Positions 36,120 to 47,167 of a stretch of 64,000 nucleotides of DNA are shown here, piece by piece (position 1 is the stretch's first letter; every line of letters begins with the position of its first letter). The stretch comes from Campylobacter concisus (GTDB lineage Bacteria; Campylobacterota; Campylobacteria; Campylobacterales; Campylobacteraceae): the NCBI GenBank assembly GCA_002092835.1, contig LVWL01000018.1:310001-374000 (forward strand). Reading direction: 5' to 3'. A program made the translations under genes and the position numbers. The notes below the pieces were generated by a model that saw nothing but the letters and a program-made list of their open reading frames with translations, searched no databases and had not been told where the DNA came from.

Positions 36120-38537
36120 TTGCAAATAAACGAAAATAAAGGCTTCCCAACCGAAATTCCCATTATCGTTGAGGACGAGCTATTTTTATATCCATTTATG
36201 ATAACTCCGCTTTTTTTAAGTGATGATGAAAATTTAAAGGCACTCGAACTTGCCATACAAGAAGAGACTCCGATCCTTGTGGTGCCTACAAAGCCTCAGC
36301 AAGACGGCGCTAGAGATTTTGATGGCATCTATGATGCTGGCGTGATCGGCACGATAATGCGCCGTGTGCCGCTACCTGATGGACGTGTAAAAGTACTATT
36401 TCAGGGCATTGATAAAGGTAAAATTTTAAAACAATCAGGCATAAATCCGCTCCGCGGTATCGTTGATATGCTCCATGTCAAGCGCCCATCACAGGTCAAA
36501 ACTGATGCACTTATAGTGGTTTTAAGAGAAAAAGTAAGAGAGCTTTCGCAGTTTAGCCACTTTTTCCCGCCTGATCTTTTAAAAACGATCGAAGAGAGCG
36601 CTGAAGCGATCAGGGTTTGCGACCTAGTCTCAAGCGCGCTTCGCTTAAAAAAACAGATCGCATATAGCTTTTTTGTCGAGGAAAATTTAGAGCAGCGCTT
36701 GCTAAAACTAATCGACTATGTTATCGAAGAGATCGAGGCAAATAAGCTTCAAAAAGAGATAAAAAATAAAGTCCATTCAAAGATCGATAAGACAAATAAA
36801 GAGTATTTTTTAAAAGAGCAGTTAAAGCAAATCCAAGCCGAGCTTGGAGCGGACACGAGCCGTGAAGAGGAGCTTGAAGAGTACCGCAAAAAGCTTGATG
36901 CGAAGAAGAAATTTATGGCCGAGGACGCCTACAAAGAGATCAAAAAACAAATAGATAAGCTTTCGCGCATGCACCCAGACTCAGCTGACGCAAATACCTT
37001 ACAAAGCTACCTTGACTGGGTACTTGAAATTCCATTTGAAAATGTAGCTAAGAAAAAATCATCCATCACCGAAGTGAGCAAGCATTTAAATGCCGATCAT
37101 TACAGCCTTGAAAAGCCAAAAGAGCGCATCGAGGAGTATTTTGCCTTGCGTGAGCTTTTGGAGCTTAGAGGCGTTGGTGAAAAGGTAAATAATGGCGCTA
37201 TTTTATGCTTTGCAGGCCCTCCAGGCGTAGGCAAAACAAGCCTCGCAAACTCGATCGCAAAGGCACTAAAGCGTGAGCTAGTCAGGATCGCACTTGGTGG
37301 GCTTGAGGACGTAAACGAGCTAAGAGGTCACCGCCGCACCTACATAGGCGCTATGCCAGGTCGTATTGTGCAAGGGCTCATAGAAGCTAAACAGATGAAT
37401 CCAGTGGTTGTTTTAGATGAGATCGACAAGGTTGGAAGAAGCTACAGGGGCGATCCGACTGCTGTTTTACTTGAGATTTTGGACCCAGAGCAAAATAACA
37501 AATTTAGAGACTACTATCTAAATTTTAACATCGATCTTAGCAAGATCATCTTTATCGCTACAGCAAATGATGTGAGTATGATCCCAGCCGCACTTCGTGA
37601 TAGGATGGAGTTTATCGAGCTTAGCTCATACACACCACAAGAAAAATTTGAGATCGCTAAAAAATATCTATTGCCTCAAGAGCTTAAAAAGCACGGCCTA
37701 AAACCAAGCGATGTTAGCATCAGCAAAGAGGCACTTGAGCTAATTATCAGCGACTACACAAGAGAGAGCGGTGTGAGAAATTTACGCCGTAGGATCGCTG
37801 ATATATTAAGAAAAGTTGCTAAAAATATCCTTATCAAAAAAAGCGAGGGCAAGATCGGTGTCACAGCTAAAAATTTGAAAGAATTTTTAGAGAAAAAGGT
37901 CTATGAGATCGAGCCAGCGGATAAAAAAGATCAGATTGGTCTAGTAAATGGCCTCGCGTGGACTAGTGTCGGAGGTGACGTGCTAAGGATCGAGGCTATC
38001 AGGATCCAGGGTAAAGGCAGCATGCAAATCACCGGTCAGCTAGGCGATGTGATGAAAGAGAGCGCTCAGATCGCATTTAGCGTGGTAAAAGTGCTGATCG
38101 ATAACAAAAAGCTAAAAGTGCCGATGGCTATCGTGCCAAAACTAGATGATGATAAACACAAGCTAGAAGCCAGCGACGTTTATAGACGTTACGACCTTCA
38201 CTTGCACGTGCCAGAGGGTGCGGTGCCAAAAGACGGCCCAAGCGCTGGTATCACGATGACAACGGCGATCGCATCGATACTTACTGATACAAAAGTAAGA
38301 CATGATGTGGCGATGACTGGTGAGATCACGCTAAGTGGCAGGGTGCTGCCTATCGGCGGGCTAAAAGAGAAGCTCATCGCCGCTCACAAAGCTGGCATCA
38401 AAACAGCTCTGATACCTCGCAAAAACTATGATCGAGACCTTGTAGATATCCCTGCTGAAGTAAAGGGTGATATGAAGATCATTGCCGTAGATACGATAGA
38501 AGATGTCTTAAAAAACGCTCTTGTAGCTAAAAAATAA
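36120..38537 (+). CDS. lon: ATP-dependent protease La
   Basis: Lon degrades misfolded and regulatory proteins in the cytosol. The 805-residue protein has the N-terminal substrate domain ([21 protein letters not shown]), a helical region, Walker [15 protein letters not shown], sensor and arginine elements, and the C-terminal Ser/Lys dyad in [10 protein letters not shown] and [15 protein letters not shown]. The start is TTG 36120 with GGAG at 36111-36114. It follows bamD closely and is likely co-transcribed with it. Confidence 0.96.
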   Translation: MQINENKGFPTEIPIIVEDELFLYPFMITPLFLSDDENLKALELAIQEETPILVVPTKPQQDGARDFDGIYDAGVIGTIMRRVPLPDGRVKVLFQGIDKGKILKQSGINPLRGIVDMLHVKRPSQVKTDALIVVLREKVRELSQFSHFFPPDLLKTIEESAEAIRVCDLVSSALRLKKQIAYSFFVEENLEQRLLKLIDYVIEEIEANKLQKEIKNKVHSKIDKTNKEYFLKEQLKQIQAELGADTSREEELEEYRKKLDAKKKFMAEDAYKEIKKQIDKLSRMHPDSADANTLQSYLDWVLEIPFENVAKKKSSITEVSKHLNADHYSLEKPKERIEEYFALRELLELRGVGEKVNNGAILCFAGPPGVGKTSLANSIAKALKRELVRIALGGLEDVNELRGHRRTYIGAMPGRIVQGLIEAKQMNPVVVLDEIDKVGRSYRGDPTAVLLEILDPEQNNKFRDYYLNFNIDLSKIIFIATANDVSMIPAALRDRMEFIELSSYTPQEKFEIAKKYLLPQELKKHGLKPSDVSISKEALELIISDYTRESGVRNLRRRIADILRKVAKNILIKKSEGKIGVTAKNLKEFLEKKVYEIEPADKKDQIGLVNGLAWTSVGGDVLRIEAIRIQGKGSMQITGQLGDVMKESAQIAFSVVKVLIDNKKLKVPMAIVPKLDDDKHKLEASDVYRRYDLHLHVPEGAVPKDGPSAGITMTTAIASILTDTKVRHDVAMTGEITLSGRVLPIGGLKEKLIAAHKAGIKTALIPRKNYDRDLVDIPAEVKGDMKIIAVDTIEDVLKNALVAKK

Positions 38538-38540
38538 TCC

Positions 38541-38574
38541 TTTCCTAACCCTAAGTGAGATTAGGGCTAGGAAA
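38541..38574 (+). terminator. Strong terminator after lon
   Basis: TTTCCTAACCCTAA (38541-38554) pairs with TTAGGGCTAGGAAA (38561-38574) with one mismatch and a 6-base loop, followed by AT-rich DNA. Confidence 0.8.
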
Positions 38575-39162
38575 ATTTATAAATTTTGATGATTCTAAAA
38601 TCCAAACAAAAAGCCATATAACGCACAAAAGCAATTAATAATTTAAACAATATAAGCACATGCAGCACAGTAGAGAAAAATAAATTTTAAAATTTATGAG
38701 CGAGCATATCACGCTTCCAAATTCAGTAGCAAGCAAATAGCGAGACCTGAATTTTGGTAAGTTGCTAAGGCGATTGAGTAAAGTTTTAAAATTTGTAAAT
38801 TTGCTTTATTAAATCAAGAGAGTGACAAGTAAATTTTAAAATTTCATAAACGAGTGATTTTGGCTCTAAAATCTGAGCTAAGCGGTAAGCAAATTTAGAT
38901 TTTAGTTCTTGCGAGTGAATGAAGTTTTAAAATTTGAAAACGCTTTATTAAATTTATAAATTCCTTTTTATTCAAAAGAGAGACAATGGGGCTTGAATTA
39001 CGAGGCCGTCCTCTTATTTTTCTTTTTAAATCTGCTAGATCCCTCACATTCAAGGTGCATTCAATGGCGCTAAAGCACTGCATGCGTTTTAAATACTCTG
39101 ATAAATTTTAGAAATGTTCGCTTTAAAATTTGCTGGACTTTTATTTTACTGTAAATTTTTAG
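38575..39162. repeat. Gene-free stretch with degenerate AAATTTTAAAATTT-type repeats
   Basis: No convincing gene lies here. Several related units recur: a block from 38770 to 38814 and one from 38911 to 38954 share GAGT(A/G)AA(A/T)G-AAGTTTTAAAATTTG followed by GCTTTATTAAAT, and shorter copies with AAATTTTAAAATTT appear near 38680 and 38830. A 62-residue minus-strand reading (38895-39083) exists but crosses the repeats and has no start signal worth trusting. This resembles dispersed intergenic repeats in other Campylobacter genomes; I cannot confirm the family. Confidence 0.5.
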
Positions 39163-39621
39163 CTATTTATGCTTTGCTTCATGCTCTAAAAGCCAAATTT
39201 TAGTTAGTAGACCATCTCCGCCAGAGTAGCCACCAAGTCCGCTACTAGCTAGCACTCTGTGGCAAGGTATAATGATAGGCACTGGATTTTTAGCATTGGC
39301 TGATCCTGCTGCTCGGTAGGCATTTTTGTGACCTGTGGCAAGTGCTAGGGCTGCGTATGTGGTCGTTTCTCCGTATGGTACTTTTTGTAAAGCCTCGTAA
39401 ATTTTTGCTCTAAAATTAGTTGTTTTTATATCAAGTTTTGTGCTGAAAGTTTTAAGCCTGCCTTCAAAATATGCTTTTAGCTCATCAAGGCAAAGCCTTA
39501 AATTTTCATCTTTTACAACAATTTTTTCAAATTTATCTACAAAATTTATCTCACAAATTCCATTTTTACTGGCAACGATCTCTAAAATTCCAATGGGCGA
39601 TTTTAGGTAAGCTTTTGACAC
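39163..39621 (-). CDS. ogt: Methylated-DNA-protein cysteine methyltransferase
   Basis: A suicide DNA-repair enzyme that takes methyl groups from O6-methylguanine. The 152-residue product has the N-terminal ribonuclease-H-like region and the C-terminal active domain with KVPYGETTTYAALA, the arginine-finger region NAYRAAGSANAKNP and the active-site IIIPCHRVLASSG. I place the start at GTG 39621 (MSKAYLKSPIGILEIV) with AAGGAG five bases upstream; the longer frame to 39777 runs into the divergent acnB start. Confidence 0.92.
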   Translation of the reverse strand: MSKAYLKSPIGILEIVASKNGICEINFVDKFEKIVVKDENLRLCLDELKAYFEGRLKTFSTKLDIKTTNFRAKIYEALQKVPYGETTTYAALALATGHKNAYRAAGSANAKNPVPIIIPCHRVLASSGLGGYSGGDGLLTKIWLLEHEAKHK

Positions 39622-39747
39622 ATTTGCTCCTTGAAATTTGAAAATTTGGGCAAATTTTACTTTAGTTTGTTTTGCTTTTAGATAAAATGCGAGCAAAACT
39701 AGCGATTTTAGACTAAAAATAACGAGCAAAAACCACAAAGGAATTTC

Positions 39748-42333
39748 ATGAGCTTTTTTACCGACTACGAAAAACATGTGAGCGAGCGAGAAAAAGAGGG
39801 CGTGCCACCGCTTGCGCTAAATGCCAAGCAAACAAGTGAAGTTTGCGAGCTAATAAAGCTTGCCAGCAAGTCTAGTGGCGACGAAAAGGCACAAAGCGAA
39901 CTAAAATTTCTTATAAAATTGCTTGAAACTCGTATCAATCCCGGCGTTGATGACGCAGCGAAGATAAAGGCAGAATTTCTTAGTGAAGTGATTGATGGGC
40001 TTGCTGTTAACGGCCTTGACGCGATGCGTGCTATTAAAATTTTAGGCAAGATGCTTGGCGGATATAACGTGGAAATTTTAGTGCGAGCGCTAAAAAATAG
40101 TGATGAAAGTATCACTCGCGCTGCGGCAAATGAGCTAAAAAATATTATCCTGGTGCATGAATATTTTGACGAGATAGTGAAGCTAAGCAGCAACAATAAA
40201 TTTGCAAAAGATGTACTTGTTTCTTGGGCGAATGCAGAGTGGTTTAAGCATAAAAAGCCAATCGAAACCTGTATAAACGCAGTCGTTTTTAAAGTACCTG
40301 GTGAGACAAATACTGATGATCTAAGTCCAGCGAGTGAGGCCTATACAAGGGCCGATATACCGCTTCACGCAAAGGCAATGCTTGTTAAAAAGATGCCTGA
40401 GGGTCTAGAAATTTTAAAAGAGCTCAAAACTCGTGGTAAAAAAGTGGCGTATGTTGGCGATGTGGTTGGCACTGGCAGCAGCAGAAAGAGCGGTATAAAC
40501 TCGATCCAGTGGCATTTGGGCGATGAGATAGAGGGCGTGCCAAACAAAAAAACGGGCGGCATCGTGATAGGCACGACCATAGCTCCTATATTTTTTAATA
40601 CCGCTGAAGATAGTGGCGCACTGCCGATAGTTGCAAACGTAAATGAGCTTGAGATGGGCGATGAGATAGAAATTTATCCATTTAAAGGCGAAATTTATAA
40701 GCTTATTGGCACTGAGAAAAAGCTCGTGGCAAATTTTAAACTTAGCCCAAACACCCTAAGCGACGAGATAAGAGCGGGTGGCAGGATACCTTTGATGATA
40801 GGTAGGCAAGTGACTAAAAAGGCTAGAGAGGCATTGGGGCTTGGTGAGGAGCAAATTTTTATAAAGCCAGATCAGCCAAAAGAGCAGAGCGGTGGCTACA
40901 CGCTGGCTCAAAAGATGGTTGGCAAGGCTTGCGGCGTAGCTGGCGTTAGAGCTGGGGCTTATGTGGAGCCTGAAATTTTAACTGTTGGCTCGCAAGATAC
41001 GACTGGGCCGATGACTAGAGATGAGGTTAAAGAGCTTGCAAGCCTTAGTTTTGGGGCGGATTTTGTTTTGCAAAGTTTTTGTCACACGGCCGCTTATCCA
41101 AAGCCAAGTGATCTTGTGATGCATGAGAGCTTACCAAAATTTATAAATTTACGTGGCGGTGTGAGCCTAAAGCCAGGCGATGGCGTCATCCACTCGTGGC
41201 TAAACCGTATGGTACTGCCTGATACGGTGGGCACTGGCGGCGATAGTCACACGAGATTTCCTATCGGTATCAGCTTTCCAGCTGGAAGTGGTCTAGTGGC
41301 GTTTGCAGCGGTGCTTGGAATGATGCCACTAAATATGCCAGAGTCAGTTTTAATCAAATTTAAAGGCGAGCTAAAAGAGGGCGTGACGCTTCGTGATCTT
41401 GTCAATGCGATACCTTATTTTGCTATCAAAAAGGGGCTTTTAAGCGTTGAAAAGAAAAATAAAAAGAATATTTTTGCGGGTAAAATTTTAGAGATAGAAG
41501 GGCTTGAGAATTTAAAAGTAGAGCAGGCGTTTGAACTAAGTGATGCTTCAGCTGAACGCTCGGCCGCGGCTTGTGTGGTAAATTTAAGCGTTGATAGTGT
41601 CGTGGAGTATGTTCGCTCAAACGTTGCGCTAATTGACGCGATGATAAAAGCTGGTTACGAGAGCCGTGAGACTCTGCTTAGACGAAAAGAAAAAATGCAA
41701 AAATGGCTTGAAAATCCGACTCTTTTAAGAGCCGATAAAGATGCAAAATACGCTGAAATTTTAGAGATTGATTTATCGCAGATAGATGAGCCGATTTTGG
41801 CGTGCCCAAATGACCCGGACGATGTGGCAACGCTAAGTGAAATTTTAGCTGATAACAAAAGAGTGCATAATATCGATGAAGTTTTTGTGGGAAGCTGTAT
41901 GACAAATATCGGTCATTACAGGGCGCTCGCTAGAATTTTGGAGCATGAGAGCAAGCTTACAACTAGGCTTTGGATAGCACCACCGACAAAGATGGATAAA
42001 AGCACACTTGAAGATGAGGGCGTTTATGAAATTTTTAAAAGATTAAATGCAAGAACAGAGGTACCAGGCTGCTCGCTTTGTATGGGCAATCAAGCAAGAG
42101 TAAACGACAATGCTGTGGTCTTTTCTACATCAACCAGAAATTTTGATAACAGAATGGGCATGGGTGCGAAGGTTTATCTAGGAAGTGCTGAGCTAGCCGC
42201 TGTTTGTGCGCTACTTGGGCGTTTACCAAACATCGATGAGTACAAAAAAATAGTAAGAGATAGCCTTAGTTTAAACAAAGATAAAATTTATAAATACCTA
42301 AATTTTAATGAAATAAGCGAGTTTAGCATATAA
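39748..42333 (+). CDS. acnB: Aconitate hydratase B
   Basis: A TCA-cycle iron-sulfur enzyme that isomerises citrate and isocitrate. The 861-residue protein has the AcnB order: N-terminal HEAT-like domain, swivel domain with [18 protein letters not shown] and [13 protein letters not shown], and the cluster ligands in [13 protein letters not shown] and [13 protein letters not shown], plus [20 protein letters not shown]. AcnB is the usual aconitase of this lineage. An AAGGAATTTC element precedes the ATG, and ogt is divergent. Confidence 0.97.
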   Translation: MSFFTDYEKHVSEREKEGVPPLALNAKQTSEVCELIKLASKSSGDEKAQSELKFLIKLLETRINPGVDDAAKIKAEFLSEVIDGLAVNGLDAMRAIKILGKMLGGYNVEILVRALKNSDESITRAAANELKNIILVHEYFDEIVKLSSNNKFAKDVLVSWANAEWFKHKKPIETCINAVVFKVPGETNTDDLSPASEAYTRADIPLHAKAMLVKKMPEGLEILKELKTRGKKVAYVGDVVGTGSSRKSGINSIQWHLGDEIEGVPNKKTGGIVIGTTIAPIFFNTAEDSGALPIVANVNELEMGDEIEIYPFKGEIYKLIGTEKKLVANFKLSPNTLSDEIRAGGRIPLMIGRQVTKKAREALGLGEEQIFIKPDQPKEQSGGYTLAQKMVGKACGVAGVRAGAYVEPEILTVGSQDTTGPMTRDEVKELASLSFGADFVLQSFCHTAAYPKPSDLVMHESLPKFINLRGGVSLKPGDGVIHSWLNRMVLPDTVGTGGDSHTRFPIGISFPAGSGLVAFAAVLGMMPLNMPESVLIKFKGELKEGVTLRDLVNAIPYFAIKKGLLSVEKKNKKNIFAGKILEIEGLENLKVEQAFELSDASAERSAAACVVNLSVDSVVEYVRSNVALIDAMIKAGYESRETLLRRKEKMQKWLENPTLLRADKDAKYAEILEIDLSQIDEPILACPNDPDDVATLSEILADNKRVHNIDEVFVGSCMTNIGHYRALARILEHESKLTTRLWIAPPTKMDKSTLEDEGVYEIFKRLNARTEVPGCSLCMGNQARVNDNAVVFSTSTRNFDNRMGMGAKVYLGSAELAAVCALLGRLPNIDEYKKIVRDSLSLNKDKIYKYLNFNEISEFSI

Positions 42334-42369
42334 ATTTGTTACAATATCGCGGAATTTTAAGGAGCTTTG

Positions 42370-43581
42370 ATGAAAAAAGTAGTTTTTTTTCTCTTTTTTA
42401 GCGTTTGTTTTTTGATAAATTTACACGCTTTAGAGTGCAGTGATCTTGCTAAAAAAGAGAGCTTTAAAACTACTCCAAATGGGCTTGCTTATGTAAATGA
42501 GAGTCTATTTTATTGCGATGGCTCACTTATAAATTTAGAAGAGATAAAAGAGCTTTTTGATGCTAGCATGGCTGTGAGAAGCGAGTCTCAAAGCTGTGTC
42601 GGCGATGGCGTTTATAAAGAAAATTTAAATAAGTTTAGATGGCTTTTGCTAAAAGCGTCATTTGCACCTGAATTTTACGCAAAAGAGCTTGCAAAGCCTG
42701 ATATTGCTGAAGAGCAAAAAGATGCCAGGATGGAGTATTTTAGATACTGGGCAAATGAAAGTTTGTTTAATTTTTTAAAATATAAAAAATTTTTAGAAGC
42801 CTATAAAAACGCCCAAACTCCGCTTGTAAAATTTTACGAAAGCCTTGGACTTGATACGCCAAGTGCTGCGTATTACGCAACTAGTGTGGTAAATGAGTTT
42901 TTGACATTTAGTGTTGGCAAGAATATAAATAAGGCTAAAATTTTAACCCCTGAACAAAAGATGATCGCTCAAAAGATAAGTTTTGATGAGCTGGCAAATT
43001 TGCTATACTCGAAAAATTTCAGTACCGCTGAGCTTACAAATTTGCTTAATATTGCACTTTTGAATGAAAAGAGTGGCGATATGATAAAAGAGATCATAAG
43101 GCGTGGAGCCGATGTAAATTTGGGTGATGAGACGCCACTATTTTTTGCTTTAAAAAATATAGAAAACGTAAAAATTTTACTTGCAAATAAAGCTGATATA
43201 AATCACAAAAATTTCTTTGGGAAAAGTGTGCTTTTTTATGCTGTGCAGTTTAGCGATAAGCCACTTTGTGAGCTTTTGCTAAAAAATGGTGCCAATGCAA
43301 ACGAGAGCTATATAGATGAAAATGCTAAGATGAATATGATAAATTTGGGTATGACGCAAGTTGAAGATACATGCGGTCTAGAGCATACAAATAGAAGTGT
43401 TTTTATGCATGCAGCAGCTCACGCAACGCCAGAAATTTTAAAGCTTTTGATGGATAACGGCGCTGATATAAACGCGACTGATGACGCTGGATTTAACGCG
43501 CTTGACTATGCCTTGAAAGAACAAAACGAAAAGACGATCAAATTTTTAGAAAATTTGGGTTTAAAACCAAATTTCAATTAG
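42370..43581 (+). CDS. Exported ankyrin-repeat protein
   Basis: A 403-residue protein with signal peptide (MKKVVFFLFFSVCFLINLHA), a helical N-terminal domain of unknown fold (30-200) that may hold two disulfides, and ankyrin repeats in the C-terminal half: IIRRGADVNLGDETPLFFAL, LLANKADINHKNFFGKSVLF, LLLKNGANANES and LLMDNGADINATDDAGFNAL. Ankyrin repeats mediate protein contacts; the partner is not known. Start ATG 42370 has GGAG upstream; the TTG one codon earlier is less likely. The SDR gene follows after 8 bases. Confidence 0.8.
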   Translation: MKKVVFFLFFSVCFLINLHALECSDLAKKESFKTTPNGLAYVNESLFYCDGSLINLEEIKELFDASMAVRSESQSCVGDGVYKENLNKFRWLLLKASFAPEFYAKELAKPDIAEEQKDARMEYFRYWANESLFNFLKYKKFLEAYKNAQTPLVKFYESLGLDTPSAAYYATSVVNEFLTFSVGKNINKAKILTPEQKMIAQKISFDELANLLYSKNFSTAELTNLLNIALLNEKSGDMIKEIIRRGADVNLGDETPLFFALKNIENVKILLANKADINHKNFFGKSVLFYAVQFSDKPLCELLLKNGANANESYIDENAKMNMINLGMTQVEDTCGLEHTNRSVFMHAAAHATPEILKLLMDNGADINATDDAGFNALDYALKEQNEKTIKFLENLGLKPNFN

Positions 43582-43589
43582 GAAAAATC

Positions 43590-44336
43590 ATGAAAAAGAC
43601 AGCTTTTGTAACCGGTGCAACATCTGGATTTGGCGAGGCGATCGCCAGAAGACTCTCAAAAGAGGGCTACAAGATAGTCGCTCTTGCAAGGCGAGAAGAT
43701 AGGCTAAAAAAGCTTGCAAGCGAGCTTGGCGATACGCATATCATTGTAGCTGACATACGCGATAAAGAAGCTGTTTTTAAAGCGGTCGAGAGCCTGCCTG
43801 ATAAATTTAAGGACATAGAAGTGCTTGTAAACAACGCTGGTATGGCGCTTGGACTTGAAAAGACGATAGATGCAAAGGTAGAGGACTTTGAGACGATGAT
43901 AGACACTAACGTCAAGGGTCTTATCTATTCGACAAAGGCGGTTTTGCCACTACTTTATAAGCAAGAAAAGGGCTATATATTTAACCTAGGCTCGACAGCT
44001 GGCTCATGGCCATATCCTGGAAGCAACGTTTATGGCGCTACAAAGGCTTTTGTAAAGCAGTTTAGTTTAAATTTAAGAAACGATCTAGTCGGTACAAATA
44101 TCAGGGTGACAAACATCGAGCCAGGGCTTTGCAAGACTGAATTTAGTGAGGTTAGATTCAGAGGAGATAAGGCAAAGGCGGATAGCCTTTATGAAAATAC
44201 AAATTTTATCACATCTGAGGATATCGCGACGATTTTGGTAAATTGTCTAAATATGCCTGGAAGTGTCAACATAAACAGGGTCGAAGTCATGGCAAATACG
44301 CAGACTTGGGCTGGGCTTGCGATAGAAAAATTTTAA
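43590..44336 (+). CDS. Short-chain dehydrogenase/reductase (YdfG-like)
   Basis: A 248-residue NAD(P)-dependent oxidoreductase. Visible: nucleotide-binding TGATSGFGEAIARRL, VNNAGMALG, the catalytic Ser in LGSTAGSWPYPG and Tyr/Lys in YGATKAF. The overall pattern matches the YdfG group acting on 3-hydroxy acids such as L-allo-threonine and serine; exact substrate unknown. It sits in a tight plus-strand string from the ankyrin gene to trmA. Confidence 0.88.
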   Translation: MKKTAFVTGATSGFGEAIARRLSKEGYKIVALARREDRLKKLASELGDTHIIVADIRDKEAVFKAVESLPDKFKDIEVLVNNAGMALGLEKTIDAKVEDFETMIDTNVKGLIYSTKAVLPLLYKQEKGYIFNLGSTAGSWPYPGSNVYGATKAFVKQFSLNLRNDLVGTNIRVTNIEPGLCKTEFSEVRFRGDKAKADSLYENTNFITSEDIATILVNCLNMPGSVNINRVEVMANTQTWAGLAIEKF

Positions 44337-44345
44337 GGAGTTCTT

Positions 44346-46040
44346 GTGAGACAAATTTTATTATTACTTTTTTTTAGCGTTGCGCTTTTTGGTGTCGATC
44401 CAGAAGTCGCAAAGAGAAACGCTGAAATTTATGGCGTATTCACGCTTATACCGCCTGTTGTGGCAATAGCACTTGCTTTTATCACAAAAGACGTTATATT
44501 GTCGCTATTTATAGGTGTTTTTAGCGGAACATTTCTCATAAATATCATCAATGAAAACATCTTTATGGGTATCGTAAAAGGCTTTACAGGTATCGTTTCA
44601 AGGGTCGTTGAATCAATGGCTGATAAGACTGATTCAGGTATTTTGCTTCAAGTGCTTTGTATCGGTGGTGTGGTCGCACTCATCACAAAGATGGGCGGTA
44701 CAAAGGCGGTTGCTCTTTGGCTTAGCAAAAAGGCAAAAACAGGTATCTCTGCTCAAATTTCAACGTGGCTCATGGGTATCTTTGTGTTTTTCGATGACTA
44801 CGCAAATGCCCTAATAGTAGGTCCAATCATGAGACCAATAAGCGATAAATTTAAAATCAGCCGTGAAAAACTAGCTTTTATTATAGATGCTACTGCAGCA
44901 CCGATCGCCGGTATTGCTATCATCTCGACATGGGTTGGTCTTGAGGTTTCACTCATTGAAAAGGGCTATGAGCTAGTTGGAGAGACTGGAATTAACGCTT
45001 ATTCTATATTTATCGAGACAATTCCATATAGATTTTACAACCTTTTTATATTATTTTTTATAGTTTGTACTGCCTTGATGCAACGTGAATACGGCCCAAT
45101 GCTATTAGCTGAAAGACGTGCCAGAAAGGGCGAACTTCACTCAGGTAAAACTCAAATTCAAGACCTAGAAGATAAAACACTTGAGCCAAAAGAAGGCGTA
45201 AAACTAAGCGCCTCAAACGCTGTCGTGCCACTTCTTGTGCTAGTTATTGGTGCTTTTACTAGTTTTTATTTTAGTGGTCTTGCTGCACTTGAGGGTGATG
45301 CTCTTAAAAATGCACTTGCCAATCCGCTTTCATTTTCTACATTTAAAGATACTTTTGGCGCAGCAGACTCAGCTACATCGCTATTTCAAGCAGCATTACT
45401 TGCTAGTATCGTAGCTATCACAATGGGCGTTTGGCGTAAAATTTTTGACGTAAAAGAGGCTATTAGCACATGGGTAAAAGGCTGGAAAACTATGATAATT
45501 ACAGTTGTGATCTTACTTCTTGCATGGAGCCTTAGTGCTGTTATAAAAGAGCTTGGCACATCAAGATATCTGGTTGATCTACTAAGCTCATCAATACCTA
45601 AATTTATCCTTCCAGTAGCTGTCTTCATCCTTGGCTCGTTTATAAGCTTTTCAACTGGAACAAGCTACGGCACGATGGGTATCTTGATGCCTTTAGCTAT
45701 TCCACTAGCTTACGCTGTTGGTAAAAATTACGGCTTAGACGGAGATGCTATGCATGCATATATGATTGTAAATATATCAGGCGTACTTACAGGTGCGATC
45801 TTTGGTGATCACTGCTCGCCGATCTCGGATACTACGATCCTCTCATCGATGGGTGCGGGATGTAACCACATCGACCACGTCTCAACACAAATGGTCTATG
45901 CTTTAAGCGTTTGTGCGGTAAGCGTGCTAGTTGGTTACTTGCCAGTTGCATTTGGTCTTAGCGTTTGGCTAGCACTTCCATGCGGATTTTTAGCGATTTG
46001 GGCGTTAGTTAGATTTGTCGGTAAAAAGGTGGAAGCGTAA
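44346..46040 (+). CDS. NhaC-family Na+/H+ antiporter
   Basis: A 564-residue transporter with about 12-13 helices that should exchange sodium for protons or carry a related organic ion. Markers include FFDDYANALIVGPIMRPISD, an ion-binding segment in many NhaC proteins, STGTSYGTMGILMPLAIPLA and GDHCSPISDTTILSSMGAGC. It starts at GTG 44346 with AAGGAG upstream. The first 20 residues (LLLLFFSVALFGVD) look like a signal-type leader before the first full helix, which is unusual but seen in this family. Confidence 0.82.
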   Translation: MRQILLLLFFSVALFGVDPEVAKRNAEIYGVFTLIPPVVAIALAFITKDVILSLFIGVFSGTFLINIINENIFMGIVKGFTGIVSRVVESMADKTDSGILLQVLCIGGVVALITKMGGTKAVALWLSKKAKTGISAQISTWLMGIFVFFDDYANALIVGPIMRPISDKFKISREKLAFIIDATAAPIAGIAIISTWVGLEVSLIEKGYELVGETGINAYSIFIETIPYRFYNLFILFFIVCTALMQREYGPMLLAERRARKGELHSGKTQIQDLEDKTLEPKEGVKLSASNAVVPLLVLVIGAFTSFYFSGLAALEGDALKNALANPLSFSTFKDTFGAADSATSLFQAALLASIVAITMGVWRKIFDVKEAISTWVKGWKTMIITVVILLLAWSLSAVIKELGTSRYLVDLLSSSIPKFILPVAVFILGSFISFSTGTSYGTMGILMPLAIPLAYAVGKNYGLDGDAMHAYMIVNISGVLTGAIFGDHCSPISDTTILSSMGAGCNHIDHVSTQMVYALSVCAVSVLVGYLPVAFGLSVWLALPCGFLAIWALVRFVGKKVEA

Positions 46041-46042
46041 AT

Positions 46043-47146
46043 TTGGACTGCAATTATCTAAAAGAGTGCGGCTCTTGCACTCTTTTTACCCCTTATGATG
46101 AGCAAATTTTATTTAAAACTGATCTTGTAAAACAAAATTTTTCAGAGTTTTATGATGGCGAATTTGATGTGTTTAGCTCCAACCCAAAACACTACCGCAC
46201 GAGAGCTGAGTTTGGCATCTGGCATGAAGGCAGCGAGCTTTGCTACACTATGCACGCAAAGGAAAAGGGCAAGAGAATTTTTATAGATGAGTGCCCAAAG
46301 GTCTGTGAGCAAATTTCTACTCTCATGCCAAGATTACTTGAAAATTTACAAAGTAATGAAAATTTACGCACAAAGCTTTTTGGAGTGGAATTTATCTCTT
46401 GTAAAAGCGGTATTTTGGTTACGCTGCTTTATCACAAAAAGCTTGATGGTGATTTTGAATCGGCTATGAAAATTCTAGCTAGCAAGCTTGATGTCACCAT
46501 ACTTGCTAGATCTCGCGGGCAAAAGCTGCTAAGCGGTGAGCTAAATTTGATAGACGAGCTAGATGTTGGAGGTCAAATTTATAAATTTAGCCTCTCTGAG
46601 AATGCCTTTATCCAGCCAAATAGAGCCGTAAATGAAAAGATGATAGCTTGGGCTAAAGAGTGCGCGCAAAGCAGCGATGACCTCCTTGAGCTCTACTGTG
46701 GACATGGAAATTTTACTATCCCGCTTTCGTTTAAATTTAAAAATGTTCTTGCCACTGAAATTTCAAAAAGCTCGATCGCAAATGCCCTTAAAAACTGCGA
46801 GCTAAATGAGGCTAAAAATATCAAATTTCTACGTATGGACGCTGATGAGCTGATGAGCGCATTTGCTGGCGTTAGGGAATTTAACAGGCTAAAAGAGATA
46901 AATTTAAGTGACTTTAACTTCTCACATGTTCTTGTTGATCCGCCTCGTGCAGGACTTAGCGAAAGTGTCGTAAATTTTATCAAAAATTTCAAAAATATCA
47001 TCTACATCTCGTGCAACCCAGAGACACTAAAAGAAAATTTAAATGAGCTTTGTAAAAGCCATAAAGTGATAAAATTTGCCATTTTTGATCAGTTTGCAAA
47101 CACTCATCACATCGAGTGTGGCGTGCTACTTAGGGCAAAAGAATAA
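46043..47146 (+). CDS. trmA: tRNA (uracil-5-)-methyltransferase
   Basis: TrmA makes 5-methyluridine at position 54 of tRNAs from SAM. The 367-residue enzyme has an N-terminal Cys-rich start (MDCNYLKECGSC), a substrate Gln/Asn motif ENAFIQPNRAVNEKM, the SAM site LLELYCGHGNFTIPLS, VDPPRAGLSESVV and the catalytic cysteine in YISCNPETLKEN. The start is TTG 46043, 2 bases after the antiporter stop, with GGTGGAAG upstream. Confidence 0.92.
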   Translation: MDCNYLKECGSCTLFTPYDEQILFKTDLVKQNFSEFYDGEFDVFSSNPKHYRTRAEFGIWHEGSELCYTMHAKEKGKRIFIDECPKVCEQISTLMPRLLENLQSNENLRTKLFGVEFISCKSGILVTLLYHKKLDGDFESAMKILASKLDVTILARSRGQKLLSGELNLIDELDVGGQIYKFSLSENAFIQPNRAVNEKMIAWAKECAQSSDDLLELYCGHGNFTIPLSFKFKNVLATEISKSSIANALKNCELNEAKNIKFLRMDADELMSAFAGVREFNRLKEINLSDFNFSHVLVDPPRAGLSESVVNFIKNFKNIIYISCNPETLKENLNELCKSHKVIKFAIFDQFANTHHIECGVLLRAKE

Positions 47147-47167
47147 ATTTAAAAAGGAAAGTTGAAA

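Noticed and set aside
38895..39083. 62-residue minus-strand ORF between lon and ogt
   Set aside because: It crosses the intergenic repeat units, has no ribosome site and no recognisable motif, so I treat it as part of the repeat region.
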